Notes: generated by a model not told the origin, from the sequence alone. 64,000 nucleotides of DNA from Desulfomonile tiedjei (GCA_016212925.1 JACRDF010000002.1:1-64000), one strand, 5' to 3'; positions 1 to 9,540 are shown, counted from the stretch's first letter. A program made the numbers and translations.

Positions 1-2
1 AA

Positions 3-122
3 GAAGAGTTCAAAAAGGAACTCGAACAGTACATCTACTACTACAACAACCTAAGACCGCATCAAGCCCTAGGGGGGAAAACTCCCCTAGAATTCCTCGA
101 GTCTTGTCCACGAATTACTTGA
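3..122 (+). mobile_element. 3' end of an insertion-sequence transposase (cut by window edge)
   Basis: The reading frame enters from the left edge and stops at 120-122. The last 39 residues contain the motif YNNLRPHQALGGKTPLEF, which is the typical C-terminal end of the DDE integrase-core transposases of the IS3/IS481 group: the catalytic Glu helix region is followed by a short Arg-Pro-His tail. Only the tail is visible, so the IS family, its integrity and its left end cannot be judged. I see no convincing terminal inverted repeat in the 150 bases downstream. Confidence 0.75.
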
Positions 123-275
123 CACGTACAGCAATGACACACGGCCCGCGATTTCCCCGCGTGACTGAGGAGTTAAGCGGCCAGAATGATTCTCGTTGCA
201 GGTTTTGCCCGCGCACTATAGAATGGGTGTGTCAAACCGGATACATGTCGCCTGACAGATACAGGAGGCGCTGGC

Positions 276-1721
276 ATGGCCCGCGACCAATCCCGCCCGC
301 CGCGACATGGCGCTGGAACCGATACCGCCGGTAAGGCTCCCTTGGAAGCTCCCTCAACGCGCCATGAAATTGACTTGCTCAACTTGATTCTGGACAGCAT
401 TTACAACGGCGTCATGATCACGGACGTCGAGGGGTATATAACTCATTTCAATACCCCGTACGGACAATTCCTGGGGGTCGATCCGCGGGTTCAGATCGGG
501 AAACACTGCACCGAGGTCGTCGAAAACACCCGGATGCACATAGTCGCCCAGACCGGAAAGGCCGAGATCAACCTTACCCAGCGCATCGGGGGCCAGGACA
601 TGGTCGTCCAGCGCATTCCCATCAAAAAAGACGGCAAGGTTATCGCTGTCTTTGGCCAGGTGATGTTCAAGGATGTCAAAGACTTGAGCAAGCTGGCCAA
701 AAAGCTCTCCATGTTGGAATCCAAAGTGGAATTGTACGAACAGGAGCTTATTTCGCTGCGCTCCACTCGGTACACCATTGACAGCATTGCCGGCTCGAGC
801 AAGCCTATCCAGGATCTGAAAAGGGAAGCTCTCAAGGCCGCTGGAACCAACCTGCCCGTCCTAATAACCGGGGAATCAGGTACTGGAAAAGAGTTGTTCG
901 CTCAGGCGATCCATCACGCCAGTCCCAGGAGATTGTATCCCTTTGTGCGCATCAATTGCGCGGCTATTCCGCGTGACCTAATGGAATCCGAGCTGTTTGG
1001 TTACGAGCAGGGCGCTTTCACAGGAGCGCTTTACAAAGGAAAACCGGGCAAGTTCGAGCTGGCACATCGGGGCACGGTATTTTTAGACGAAATAGGAGAC
1101 CTCCCGCTCGAAATGCAACCCAAGCTGTTGCGGGTATTGGAAGAGAAAGAGGTTGAACGGGTTGGCGGCACTTCGCTCATTCGTGTTGATTTTCGTCTTA
1201 TAGCCGCGAGCAATCAGGACCTGGACGCGATGATTACAGATGGACGATTCAGAAAAGACCTTTTTTATAGACTCAATGTGATACGATTGCATATCCCTCC
1301 CTTGAGAGACCGCAAAGAGGACATTGTTCCTCTGTCACACCATATTCTGCAGCAGATCGTAAGAGAACCGCCTCTCCCCGAAATCCAAGTCGACCCCGAA
1401 GCTGCCAAGACGCTGGCCCGATATGATTGGCCCGGTAACGTGCGGGAGTTGTCCAATGTCCTTGAAGGAATCGCCAACTCCATTGACGGAGACTCGGTTC
1501 GTATTCGCGATCTACCGTTCCATTTGTCCCGACGCGGCAAAGGGGCTTCCGAATCGGATCGCTTTTCTCTGAAGGACGTGCAGGGTCAAGCTGAAAAAGA
1601 CGCGATCGTGTACGCACTGGAATCGGCCGACAACAACAAGGTCCGCGCGGCGGCATTGCTGGGAATTCACAGGACCCTTCTATACAAAAAGATGAAAAAA
1701 TACGGCATCGCCTGCGATTGA
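276..1721 (+). CDS. PAS-containing sigma-54-dependent transcriptional activator
   Basis: This is a 481-residue enhancer-binding protein that would activate sigma-54 RNA polymerase. A PAS sensor domain spans about residues 31-140 and a short coiled linker about 140-160. The AAA+ domain spans about 170-400, with Walker A GESGTGKE (199-206), the sigma-54 contact loop GAFTGA (246-251), Walker B FLDEIG (269-274) and WPGNVREL (385-392). A Fis-type helix-turn-helix lies in the last 45 residues. There is no receiver domain, so the signal is probably sensed by the PAS domain itself. The start is set by AGGAGG at 263-268. The DUF4424 gene follows 31 bases downstream on the same strand and may be co-transcribed. 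Targets are unknown. Confidence 0.93.
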   Translation: MARDQSRPPRHGAGTDTAGKAPLEAPSTRHEIDLLNLILDSIYNGVMITDVEGYITHFNTPYGQFLGVDPRVQIGKHCTEVVENTRMHIVAQTGKAEINLTQRIGGQDMVVQRIPIKKDGKVIAVFGQVMFKDVKDLSKLAKKLSMLESKVELYEQELISLRSTRYTIDSIAGSSKPIQDLKREALKAAGTNLPVLITGESGTGKELFAQAIHHASPRRLYPFVRINCAAIPRDLMESELFGYEQGAFTGALYKGKPGKFELAHRGTVFLDEIGDLPLEMQPKLLRVLEEKEVERVGGTSLIRVDFRLIAASNQDLDAMITDGRFRKDLFYRLNVIRLHIPPLRDRKEDIVPLSHHILQQIVREPPLPEIQVDPEAAKTLARYDWPGNVRELSNVLEGIANSIDGDSVRIRDLPFHLSRRGKGASESDRFSLKDVQGQAEKDAIVYALESADNNKVRAAALLGIHRTLLYKKMKKYGIACD

Positions 1722-1752
1722 CTTTCATCAATTCGGAGTTGGAGATCACCAA

Positions 1753-2775
1753 ATGCCACAGCTTAAGATGTTTACCATATTCCCCCTGCCCGCAATCGTC
1801 GGAATCGTGTTGCTCTGCACATCTCAAGTTTTTGCCAATGATTCCACTGCTCGTTTAGGCGCGGGCGGGATAGAACTGCTTAAAAACGAGCATATCCGGA
1901 TGCTCGAGGAAGTTCTGGAAATATCCCCAACCAAGGTACGTGTCAAATATCGATTCCTTAACGAATCCGACCAGGATACCCATACTACAGTCGCGTTTCC
2001 GGTGTCTCCTGAAGACCCTATTCTGGGCTATCATTCCCCTGTCGCATTTAGTAGTAACATTTTGAAAACCTTCAAGGTTCTGGTGAACGGCAGACTTTTG
2101 ACCACACAGCATGAGCGCAAGGCTGTCGTAGATGGCCGCGACATTACGGCTGAGTTACGCAAATTAGGTTTGTCTGATAAAGAAATCTTTTTTGAGGTTT
2201 CCTACGAAAATTTGGATCCTTTATTAGAAAAACTGAGGAAACCACGAGAAGAATTCGGCGATTGGTCGATCTCTCATACCCTCTATTGGGAAATGACCTT
2301 TCCTACCCATAAGGAAACTATTGTGGAGCACGAATATGAGCCTGGGGCTGGTGGTGGGTGGACGATACCTTATCAAGGGGGTGCCAAAGAAGAGTTTAAG
2401 AAGAGTGTGGCCAATTTATGGAGTTCTTTCTCAGGGAAGCTTGAAGAACGTGAAGATGAAGACTGTCTTGATGAGGCCACGAAGCGCGCGGTTGAAAATC
2501 GAGTTAAGGTGGCTGTGGCCGAAGGCGCAAATTCGGTTTCCGTGAGTTATGTCAGCATTGAATACATTCTCGGCACTGGGCGCAACTGGAAAGGACCAAT
2601 AGGGGAATTCAAGTTGAGGCTGATCAAGGAAAAACCGGACCAGTTCGTGTCAGTTTGTTTTCCCGGCAGGCCTGAAAAAATTAGCCCTACGACATATGAA
2701 TTTGTTCAGAAGGATTTTGTCCCGCCTGATAAACTCGTCGTATATTTCTACACTGTGGATGGGGAGGTTAAATGA
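1753..2775 (+). CDS. Secreted DUF4424 family protein
   Basis: This 340-residue protein begins with a Sec signal peptide: a hydrophobic stretch at about residues 6-28 ends in VFA before the mature Asn. The mature part starts with LGAGGIELLK and a region rich in beta strands (about 35-150) that resembles DUF4424, a family of exported proteins of unknown function. Residues 150-260 are charged and Glu-rich. A Gly-rich turn lies near 200. It follows the sigma-54 activator closely and no terminator is visible between them. No catalytic motif is recognised, so no biochemical function is proposed. Confidence 0.75.
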   Translation: MPQLKMFTIFPLPAIVGIVLLCTSQVFANDSTARLGAGGIELLKNEHIRMLEEVLEISPTKVRVKYRFLNESDQDTHTTVAFPVSPEDPILGYHSPVAFSSNILKTFKVLVNGRLLTTQHERKAVVDGRDITAELRKLGLSDKEIFFEVSYENLDPLLEKLRKPREEFGDWSISHTLYWEMTFPTHKETIVEHEYEPGAGGGWTIPYQGGAKEEFKKSVANLWSSFSGKLEEREDEDCLDEATKRAVENRVKVAVAEGANSVSVSYVSIEYILGTGRNWKGPIGEFKLRLIKEKPDQFVSVCFPGRPEKISPTTYEFVQKDFVPPDKLVVYFYTVDGEVK

Positions 2776-3057
2776 CGGGTTGCCTGGCTGTTCGTGCCGG
2801 TCAGATCGAGTATTACACCGGATTACCGCACGGCCGGGCGGGCCTCACCTTAGAGACACGGTCTCAAAACCGATGATTTCCTCGGGCCGTCGGTACGGCG
2901 CGGTACGAGAACAGCCCGAAATCAGGGTACTTCTCGAAGGCTGTCTCCAAAGTCAAGGCACGAGACAAATCGTGTTACGAGACCGGGTAGCCCGGACGTT
3001 CGGTGGGACAGGCTTCCAGCCTGTCTATTAGGATGACCGGCAAGATGCCGGTCCTAC

Positions 3058-3200
3058 CCGCGGGTCGCAAAGCGACAAGAGGTCTATTGGCCGTACTGAT
3101 CGTCCAAGCCCCTATTTTTCGCATTGATTCCGGTCATGTATCACAGGTCCAGACCTCTTGTGCCTTCGGCACCCGGAGACCGTAGCCTCCGGGCTACCCA
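3058..3200 (-). repeat. Composite palindromic intergenic repeat (copy 1, inverted)
   Basis: In reverse complement this begins GTAGCCCGGAGGCTAC and runs through a CTCCGGGTGCCG hairpin, then CACAAGAGGTCTGGACCTGTG, and ends with a CGCTTTGCGACCCG hairpin. The same succession occurs in the forward direction at 11273-11436 with an unrelated spacer of similar length. The two copies lie in opposite orientations 8 kb apart. Origin and role are unknown. Confidence 0.7.
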
Positions 3201-3353
3201 ACACCTGCAATCGCGTCCAATTCGTGGCACGATCCCTGTTTGAAATTCGATTTTGAGAGAGCATTCTCGAAGCGCCCCTACATAGGATCGGTACATATTG
3301 ATTGCCGCAAAAAATGTCCGAAAATGGGGTCATAGGTTGGCTAAGACCGCAAT

Positions 3354-3417
3354 CGGCGGGCACGGCCCGCCCTACGATTGGACGATACGCCTCTCGTAGG
3401 GCGGGCTGTGCCCGCCG
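3354..3417. repeat. Inverted repeat of the CGGCGGGC / GCCCGCCG type (copy 1)
   Basis: Left arm CGGCGGGCACGGCCCGCCCT and right arm AGGGCGGGCTGTGCCCGCCG form a long near-perfect hairpin with an unrelated loop of about 20 bases. A second copy is at 31638-31701. The bases to the right of both copies (GTTGCCAA ... CATTTT) are also related, so the repeat unit is longer than the hairpin itself. Confidence 0.8.
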
Positions 3418-3592
3418 TCTGTGCGTTGCCAATGCCCTGGACCGTGCCTCTTCGCGTTCATTTTCAGGGTGGGACAGCGAAACGGTGCAAGGGTTGGCCC
3501 GGGCCTTGACTCCCCAATAGCCGTGTCTATTGTTTCTTGTAAGGAGTTCGGGCAAAAGGCCGAGCTAACTTTTGCTTTGAAGGAGGCCGCCA

Positions 3593-3757
3593 ATGAGAAA
3601 ATCCATAGGTCCGCCGGATACCAGATACAGATGCTGCATTGATGCCTCGTGCAGAAAGTTCGAGTCGCCGTGGGAAGCAGGCAGTTGTTACGATGAGGGA
3701 GGCAGCATAGTTAAAGACTGCTCTAAATGCGGGGATTCATCCGAGGTCAATCGATGA
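3593..3757 (+). CDS. Small cysteine-rich protein (54 aa)
   Basis: This short ORF is preceded by AAGGAGG at the correct distance. It encodes 54 residues with six cysteines: CC at 14-15, then C20, C32, C43 and C46, the last two as a CxxC. It has no signal peptide and no hydrophobic segment. Six Cys in so short a chain suggest metal binding or a disulfide knot, but I recognise no family. It stands alone between the repeat-rich gap and the convergent TfoX-N gene. The strong ribosome-binding site and Cys content argue for a real gene; conservation elsewhere would be needed to be sure. Confidence 0.5.
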   Translation: MRKSIGPPDTRYRCCIDASCRKFESPWEAGSCYDEGGSIVKDCSKCGDSSEVNR

Positions 3758-3865
3758 CTTTCTGCCACGGGATGTGAGATTCCCGAGGCGCGACACGAAC
3801 GTGCGGGCACACGGGTAAACCTTAGCTGGGGAGACCGGTTGGGCGGTTTCGCGGCCAAAATCTAG

Positions 3866-4195
3866 TCATTTTGCAGGTAAACTTCGGGCGAATTTTCGCG
3901 CCTTTTCAAGCCACTGTTTCAAGGATTCGTCATTCTCGAATCCCCGACTGGCCACCATCACCCATCCCTTCATGGGTCGGCCTGTGATGTCGAATGGCTT
4001 GACAAACGGCAGTTTCATCGCTTCCTTGGCTTCATCCTCTCCCAGGCGCAGGATCAGGAAGTCCTTGTAAACACCGCAGAACATATTTCCTTGCACCAAA
4101 TGGCACACTCCGCCGAACATCTTCTTGTCTACGGTGTTTTTCCAGCGTGATACAATCTTCTTGATTCGTGCATCGAGTGCTTCATCGTATGGCAT
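3866..4195 (-). CDS. TfoX N-terminal domain protein
   Basis: This protein of about 109 residues matches the TfoX/Sxy N-terminal domain: it opens MPYDEALDARI, contains KKMFGGVCHLVQGNMFCGV in the core strands, and ends with a helical tail (KQWLEKARKFARSLP). The start is chosen at the Met preceded by GGGAGGTGA; an upstream in-frame extension lacks a ribosome-binding site. In gammaproteobacteria the full TfoX regulates competence, but stand-alone N-domain proteins such as this are widespread and of unknown role, so a competence function should not be assumed. Confidence 0.85.
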   Translation of the reverse strand: MPYDEALDARIKKIVSRWKNTVDKKMFGGVCHLVQGNMFCGVYKDFLILRLGEDEAKEAMKLPFVKPFDITGRPMKGWVMVASRGFENDESLKQWLEKARKFARSLPAK

Positions 4196-4271
4196 CAACT
4201 CACCTCCCATGACAGAGAACCGACCATTGGCCGGCGAAAGAGAAAGGTTACCTCTTCGCATCCCTTCAACA

Positions 4272-4300
4272 TTGACAATGTCATAGCTGCATTCTAATAT
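4272..4300 (+). promoter_or_regulatory. Sigma-70-type promoter of the hyuA-hyuB-paaK operon
   Basis: TTGACA (4272-4277) and TAATAT (4295-4300) are separated by exactly 17 bases. This is a near-consensus housekeeping promoter reading toward hyuA. Transcription would start around 4307, leaving a leader of about 60 bases before the ATG at 4367. Confidence 0.7.
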
Positions 4301-4366
4301 TCTTACTCCCTAAATAACATCGTCTTTTTTGCACAGAATCTTTCCCGCAAGAACCAAGAGGCTACC

Positions 4367-6472
4367 ATGAACTACAAGATCGGCATCGACGTAGGCGGTA
4401 CCTTCACGGACTTCCTGCTGACCCGCTCCGACGGTCAATCCCGAACTTACAAGGTGCTGTCCACTCCCAAAGATCCATCCATCGCGACCATGCAGGGAAT
4501 CTCCGAGATGGCTCAGGACGAAGGAATGACCCTGAAGGATTTTCTGGCCGCTGTGGAAGTGATCGTTCATGGCACCACGGTAACCACAAACGCGGTGCTC
4601 ACATACCGTGGGGCAAAAACCGGACTGCTTACTACGAAAGGGGTTCGGGACGCGCTCGAAATGCGGCGCGGCATACGGGAAGAGCAGTACAACAACCGAT
4701 ACACGAATGTAGAGCCCCTGGTGCCCCGTTACCGACGACTTCCCGTAACAGGGCGATTGGATTACGCGGGGAACGACATCGCCCCACTGAACGAAGACGA
4801 TGTGCGAAAGGGGACCGAATTCTTTTGCAAAGAAGGAGTTGAAGCCGTTGCCATATGCTTCATGAACTCCTTCGCCAACAGGGAGCACGAGGAACGAGCG
4901 GCCAGGATTGTTCGTGAAAGCATGCCCGATGCTTATTTGTCCGTGTCAACGGATGTCTTGCCGTCAATACGATTCTACGATCGTGTTTCCACCACCGTGC
5001 TGAATGCTTACGTGGGTCCGATCCTGAAAAGATACTTGGAGAGCCTGCTTAATAAACTCGATGACGCGGGATTTCCAAACATCCTGCTGATAATGCAGTC
5101 CAACGGAGGAGTCATTTCCCCCAAGTTCGCCATGGACCACGCTGCAACTACGCTGCTCTCGGGGCCCGCGGCCGGACCTGTGGCCGGGATTGTCTACTCC
5201 GGAATCCAGGAATACCGCGATTGCATAACAATGGACATGGGAGGGACATCGTTCGATTGCGCCCTGATCAAGGATGCTGTTCCGTTGACTACCACGGTCG
5301 GGGAGATCAACCGCCTGAGACTGGCTCTACCCATGCTCAACGTTGTGACCATCGGCGCAGGAGGCGGCTCCATCGGGTGGATCGACGAAGGCGGGCTGCT
5401 TCGTATGGGTCCGCAGAGCGCGTCTTCGGACCCCGGCCCGGCTTGCTACGGTCTCGGTGGACAAGACCCTGCATGCACGGACGCGGACCTGGTCCTGGGA
5501 TACCTTGACCCGGCCTTTTTCGCGGGGGGCAGGATGCCTCTTTATCCGGATCGGGCGAAGGAAGCCATTGAAGACAAAATCGCCAAACGAATGGGGTACG
5601 ATCTGTACGAAGCAGCCGCGGGGATGTACCGTGTGATCAACGTCAATATGGCCGCGGCCGTAAGAGAAGTGGCTGTGAAGCACGGCCAAGACCCGCGCGA
5701 TTTCCCGCTGGTTGTGGCAGGCGGGGCCGGGCCCAATCATGCTTGTATGATCGCCTTGGAACTGGAGAATCCTGTCTTGATCGTACCGCGGGAATCGTCC
5801 ATCTTCTGCGCGGCGGGCATGCTCATGTCCGATTTGAAGCACAACTTCGTCAGAACGTATGCTGTCAATCTCAAGGACGCGGACCCTCAGATTTTCGGGC
5901 GCCTTTTTGATGAGATGAAGCGTGAAGGGAAGCAGCTTTTGGTCACAGAAGGTATTGTGGAGTCGGATATCGAGTACAGATACTCGCTGGATCTTCGGTA
6001 CGTGAAGCAGTACCACGAGGTTGAAGTCGACATAACGCCCCACGAGGTAGACAGATTCGACATACAAGCCATGGCGCGAAGGTTCCACCCGGCTCACAAC
6101 AGCCTTTACGGCTATTCCTTGGAAGAGCAGGGCACGCCCATAGAATTGATCAACATGCGGCTGGTTTGTATCGGACGGACGGAAAAGCCCCGATTCCAGG
6201 AACAGGAGCCTGCCGGCGAGGACGCATCCAAGGCCTACAAGAGACATCGTAACGTGTATCTTCCCCTCCAGAAGCAATTCCAGGAGATACCCGTCTTTGA
6301 CGGTCTGGCCCTTCATTTTGGCAATCGAATCGAAGGGCCGGCGATCGTTGAACAGGTCAACACCACTACCTTCGTCGCGCCGGAGTTCAACGTGCTGACG
6401 GATCGGTTCGGCAGCTTCACCATGTACCTCAAGGAACGGGAGGAAGACGTGAAAAGGAGGATCCTGTCATGA
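4367..6472 (+). CDS. hyuA: HyuA-type hydantoinase/oxoprolinase/ketone carboxylase subunit A
   Basis: This 701-residue protein is of the hydantoinase A family, which includes N-methylhydantoinase A, 5-oxoprolinase and the ATP-binding subunits of acetone and acetophenone carboxylases. The N-terminal phosphate-binding motif DVGGTFTD lies at about residues 8-15. A second ASKHA-type motif (MDMGGTSFD) lies near 290, followed by GAGGGSI. Length is normal for the family. Its stop overlaps the start of hyuB by 4 bases, so the two subunits are translationally coupled. ATP would be used to phosphorylate the substrate (amide or enol). Specificity cannot be read from sequence, but the downstream CoA ligase favours a pathway that ends in a carboxylic acid. 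Confidence 0.9.
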   Translation: MNYKIGIDVGGTFTDFLLTRSDGQSRTYKVLSTPKDPSIATMQGISEMAQDEGMTLKDFLAAVEVIVHGTTVTTNAVLTYRGAKTGLLTTKGVRDALEMRRGIREEQYNNRYTNVEPLVPRYRRLPVTGRLDYAGNDIAPLNEDDVRKGTEFFCKEGVEAVAICFMNSFANREHEERAARIVRESMPDAYLSVSTDVLPSIRFYDRVSTTVLNAYVGPILKRYLESLLNKLDDAGFPNILLIMQSNGGVISPKFAMDHAATTLLSGPAAGPVAGIVYSGIQEYRDCITMDMGGTSFDCALIKDAVPLTTTVGEINRLRLALPMLNVVTIGAGGGSIGWIDEGGLLRMGPQSASSDPGPACYGLGGQDPACTDADLVLGYLDPAFFAGGRMPLYPDRAKEAIEDKIAKRMGYDLYEAAAGMYRVINVNMAAAVREVAVKHGQDPRDFPLVVAGGAGPNHACMIALELENPVLIVPRESSIFCAAGMLMSDLKHNFVRTYAVNLKDADPQIFGRLFDEMKREGKQLLVTEGIVESDIEYRYSLDLRYVKQYHEVEVDITPHEVDRFDIQAMARRFHPAHNSLYGYSLEEQGTPIELINMRLVCIGRTEKPRFQEQEPAGEDASKAYKRHRNVYLPLQKQFQEIPVFDGLALHFGNRIEGPAIVEQVNTTTFVAPEFNVLTDRFGSFTMYLKEREEDVKRRILS

Positions 6473-8220
6473 GCCGGGAAATCGACAAAGTCTTCGTCTC
6501 CATACTTCAGCGCCGCCTCAAGTCCATCACGGAAGAAATGAGCATCGCTCTCACCATGACGACCCGATCCCCGATCCTTTGCGAGGCCAAAGATTTCGTC
6601 ACCGGGCTTTACGACGCGAAGGGCAAGATGCTCGAACAGACTGAAAACCTCCCCATCTTATCGTTTTCCCTGGGACCTGTGTGTCAGTACATAGTCGATT
6701 ACTTCGGCGATGAAATTTACCCCGGTGATGTGATCTTCCACAACGATGTCTTTTCCATGGGCAATCAGAACAATGATGTGGCCGCGTACAAGCCCGTTTT
6801 CTGGGAAGGGACCCTCGTGGGATGGGCCGCGTGCAAGGGCCACCAGGCGGACATCGGCGGCGCAGTGCAAGGCGGGTACAATCCCAACGCGACCGAAGTC
6901 TGGCAAGAGGCTCTGCGCATTCCTCCGGTAAAGGTGTACGAAAAAGGAAGATTGCGCAAAGATGTATGGGACCTGATCTTTGCGAACATCCGCCTTGATA
7001 TCGTGGCTGAAGACATGCGGGCTGAAATTGGTTCCTGCGTTGTCGGCGAACGCGGTCTGCTCAAAATCATAGAACGATATGGATTGGACAGTTTCGAAAG
7101 GCACAAGGAGTACCTGTTCGACTCGACGGAAAAAATGATGAGAGCTGAGATTCGCACCATACCAACGGGAACGTACAGCGGTGAGTCCACTTGCTACTTT
7201 GACGGCAAAAATCCGGGCTCCAAATATGAGATCAGAGTCCAGATAACGGTTGATGACGATGAAATCTCGTTCGATTATTCGGATACTGACGCTCAAACCA
7301 ACGGTTTCGTCAACGGAACCTATACCTCCAGCGCGTCGGCAACCATTCTCACTTTCCTGCAAATGGTCAATCCCGACATACCTCACAACGACGGTATGGT
7401 GAGGCCGATCAAGATTATCATTCCTGTAGGGACGATCCTTAACGCGGCATATCCCGCAGCAACCACTTATGGGAACCATCTGTGCCCGAACAATGCCGAC
7501 GCGATCATGAGAGCGCTCGGCCCGGTGATCCCGGACAGGGTAACCGCTGAATGGAACGAACTGCTCTGTTCGCTCACTACAGGGATTGATCCCCGGAAGG
7601 GCACGCCGTATGTCGATATAGGTTTCATGGGACTCAAAGGCGGTTCAGGGGCGATCAAGGGTGTGGACGGATACGACCACATCGGCATGATCGACGCGTC
7701 CGGCGGCGTGCTCGACCAGGATTATGAAATGTTCGAGCAGCAGACCCCACATCTCCTGGTCAAGCATGAATATTGGACGGATTCCGCCGGCGCGGGGCAG
7801 TGGCGAGGCGGTTTGGGCGTGGAAACCGAATTCATTATCGGTTCTGACATCACCAAGGTGGTGACGTTTGGTGATGGTGACGTGGAGCCCGCTCGCGGCG
7901 CGCATGGCGGCATGGAAGGCACCCTGAACAAGATAGAGCTTACTTATCCGGACGGCAGGAAGTACCTATGCACCACAAAGGACTTGGTTGAAGGCGTCCC
8001 AAAAGGGACGGCCTATTTTCAGCAGGCGGGTGGCGGAGGAGGTTACGGAGATCCGTTCCTCAGACCTGAAGCGAAAGTGGCCGAAGAAGTGCGCAATGGA
8101 ATAATCTCCTTCGAAGCCGCGGCCGGAGATTACGGCGTTGTGGTCGATCCCGAGACTTTTGCGGTGAACAGGGCGGAAACAGAGAGACTCAGATCCTCCA
8201 GACCTATTGGGAATGGGTGA
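6469..8220 (+). CDS. hyuB: HyuB-type hydantoinase/oxoprolinase/ketone carboxylase subunit B
   Basis: This 583-residue protein is of the hydantoinase B family, the partner of HyuA. It contains the hallmark stretches NDVFSMGNQNNDV near residue 95, KGHQADIGG near 120 and a Gly-rich C-terminal GGGGGYGDPF near residue 525. Its start overlaps hyuA by ATGA and its end overlaps the next gene's GTG start by 4 bases. No third small subunit (as in acetone carboxylase AcxC) is present, so the system resembles two-subunit hydrolases or reduced acetophenone-carboxylase-like enzymes. Confidence 0.9.
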   Translation: MSREIDKVFVSILQRRLKSITEEMSIALTMTTRSPILCEAKDFVTGLYDAKGKMLEQTENLPILSFSLGPVCQYIVDYFGDEIYPGDVIFHNDVFSMGNQNNDVAAYKPVFWEGTLVGWAACKGHQADIGGAVQGGYNPNATEVWQEALRIPPVKVYEKGRLRKDVWDLIFANIRLDIVAEDMRAEIGSCVVGERGLLKIIERYGLDSFERHKEYLFDSTEKMMRAEIRTIPTGTYSGESTCYFDGKNPGSKYEIRVQITVDDDEISFDYSDTDAQTNGFVNGTYTSSASATILTFLQMVNPDIPHNDGMVRPIKIIIPVGTILNAAYPAATTYGNHLCPNNADAIMRALGPVIPDRVTAEWNELLCSLTTGIDPRKGTPYVDIGFMGLKGGSGAIKGVDGYDHIGMIDASGGVLDQDYEMFEQQTPHLLVKHEYWTDSAGAGQWRGGLGVETEFIIGSDITKVVTFGDGDVEPARGAHGGMEGTLNKIELTYPDGRKYLCTTKDLVEGVPKGTAYFQQAGGGGGYGDPFLRPEAKVAEEVRNGIISFEAAAGDYGVVVDPETFAVNRAETERLRSSRPIGNG

Positions 8221-9530
8221 GCAATCCCCCGCGGAGTTACAGTATGAGATCCTTCATGCCCACGTATTCATCCTATGAAGAGCTTGCTGAAATTCAGCTC
8301 AAGGGCCTCCAATGGACCGTCAATCATGCGTACAACGGCTCCCGGGCGTACCGGCAGAAGCTCCAGGGCGCTGGAGTGGCTCCGAAAGATATCAAGACCC
8401 TGGATGACCTGAAACGCCTACCGTTTACAACGTCCAAAGACCTTGCCGAAGGGTACCCTTTTCCGTTGCTCTGCGTGCCCATGAGTCAGGTGGTCAGGCT
8501 GCACGCTTCTTCCGGGACCACTGGCAAGAGGAAGGTCCTGTGCTACACACAAAAGGACATTGATGACTGGGCCGATTTTTTCGCGCGGTGCTATGAAATG
8601 GCCCAGCTTACAGCCGAAGATAGGGTGCAGATCTGCGTCGGGTATGGTGTCTGGACAGCCGGCGTGGGATTCCAGCTTGGATGTGAGAAGTTTGGGGCAC
8701 TGGCCGTGCCCGCGGGTCCGGGAAACCTTGAGATGCAGATGGAATTCCTCATGGATTTTCAGAGCACTGTAATGTGTTGTACAGCTTCAATGGGCTTGCT
8801 GCTCGCGGAAGAGGTTGAGCGTCGCGGCCTGAGCGACCGGATAAAGCTCAAGAAGATGATTTACGGCTCCGAGCGCTCTTCGGACGCGATGAGGAACCGT
8901 ATAAAAAGTCTGCTCAATCTCTCCGACATGTACGACATTCCCGGCATGACCGAACTTTACGGCCCGGGCACGGGGCTTGAATGCTCCGCTCACGACGGCA
9001 TGCACTATTGGGCGGATTATTACATTCTGGAAATCCTCGACCCCGACACTCTGGAGCCGGTGCCCGAAGGCGAAGTAGGGGAGATGGTCGTTACCACGCT
9101 GCGAAAGGAGGCAGTGCCTCTCATACGATATAGGACTCGTGATCTTACCGCATTGAAGCCGGGCCCCTGCGCTTGCGGCCGGCTCATCCCAAGGCATGAT
9201 CGTATTCTTGGCCGATCCGACGATATGTTCATCGTGCGTGCGGTCAATATCTATCCCGGTCAGATTGATAGCGTTTTGAGCGAACTCAACGGCATAGGGA
9301 GTGAATACCAAGTCGTCCTGGAACGCGCGGATGGAAAGGACACAATGACCCTCAAGGTGGAACGAAGCCTTAACGCCGATCCTTGGACGGACTCCAGTAT
9401 CCGCACTATGGTAAAGGAGGCCGTGAGGAAAAAAATACTGGTTACGCCTGAAGTTGAAGTGGTGCCCTATTTGTCGCTGCCAAGGAGCGAGAGAAAAACC
9501 AAACGGGTTTTTGACAAGCGGGAAGAGTAA
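8217..9530 (+). CDS. paaK: Phenylacetate-CoA ligase family enzyme
   Basis: This 437-residue adenylate-forming enzyme of the PaaK branch activates an aryl- or alkyl-carboxylate to its CoA thioester using ATP. The P-loop-like motif SSGTTGKRKV lies at about residues 99-108, the adenylate-binding YG and TELYG motifs near 220-250, and the C-terminal mobile domain starts after the RTRD motif. The GTG at 8217 overlaps the hyuB stop. An alternative start at 8244 (ATG, preceded by GCGGAG) would remove nine residues. Position directly after hyuAB suggests that its substrate is the acid made by the HyuAB enzyme, by analogy with acetophenone carboxylase followed by benzoylacetate-CoA ligase. Confidence 0.88.
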   Translation: MSNPPRSYSMRSFMPTYSSYEELAEIQLKGLQWTVNHAYNGSRAYRQKLQGAGVAPKDIKTLDDLKRLPFTTSKDLAEGYPFPLLCVPMSQVVRLHASSGTTGKRKVLCYTQKDIDDWADFFARCYEMAQLTAEDRVQICVGYGVWTAGVGFQLGCEKFGALAVPAGPGNLEMQMEFLMDFQSTVMCCTASMGLLLAEEVERRGLSDRIKLKKMIYGSERSSDAMRNRIKSLLNLSDMYDIPGMTELYGPGTGLECSAHDGMHYWADYYILEILDPDTLEPVPEGEVGEMVVTTLRKEAVPLIRYRTRDLTALKPGPCACGRLIPRHDRILGRSDDMFIVRAVNIYPGQIDSVLSELNGIGSEYQVVLERADGKDTMTLKVERSLNADPWTDSSIRTMVKEAVRKKILVTPEVEVVPYLSLPRSERKTKRVFDKREE

Positions 9531-9540
9531 TAGCAGGGCC

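Larger units (their letters stand above)
2776..3592. other. Gene-poor gap filled with palindromic repeats
   Basis: This 817-base gap contains no ORF with a ribosome-binding site that I would call a gene. It holds two repeat elements that recur elsewhere in the window (annotated at 3058-3200 and 3354-3417) and a short inverted repeat around 3005-3026, where ACAGGC pairs with GCCTGT. GC content and sequence style match the other repeat-rich gaps. Confidence 0.7.

Noticed and set aside
5327-6316. A 329-codon open frame on the minus strand inside hyuA
   Set aside because: It lies antisense within a clear hyuA coding region; its composition is what a shadow frame of a GC-rich gene gives, and no domain or ribosome-binding site is visible.
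6658-7479. A 273-codon open frame on the minus strand inside hyuB
   Set aside because: Antisense shadow of hyuB with no recognisable motif.
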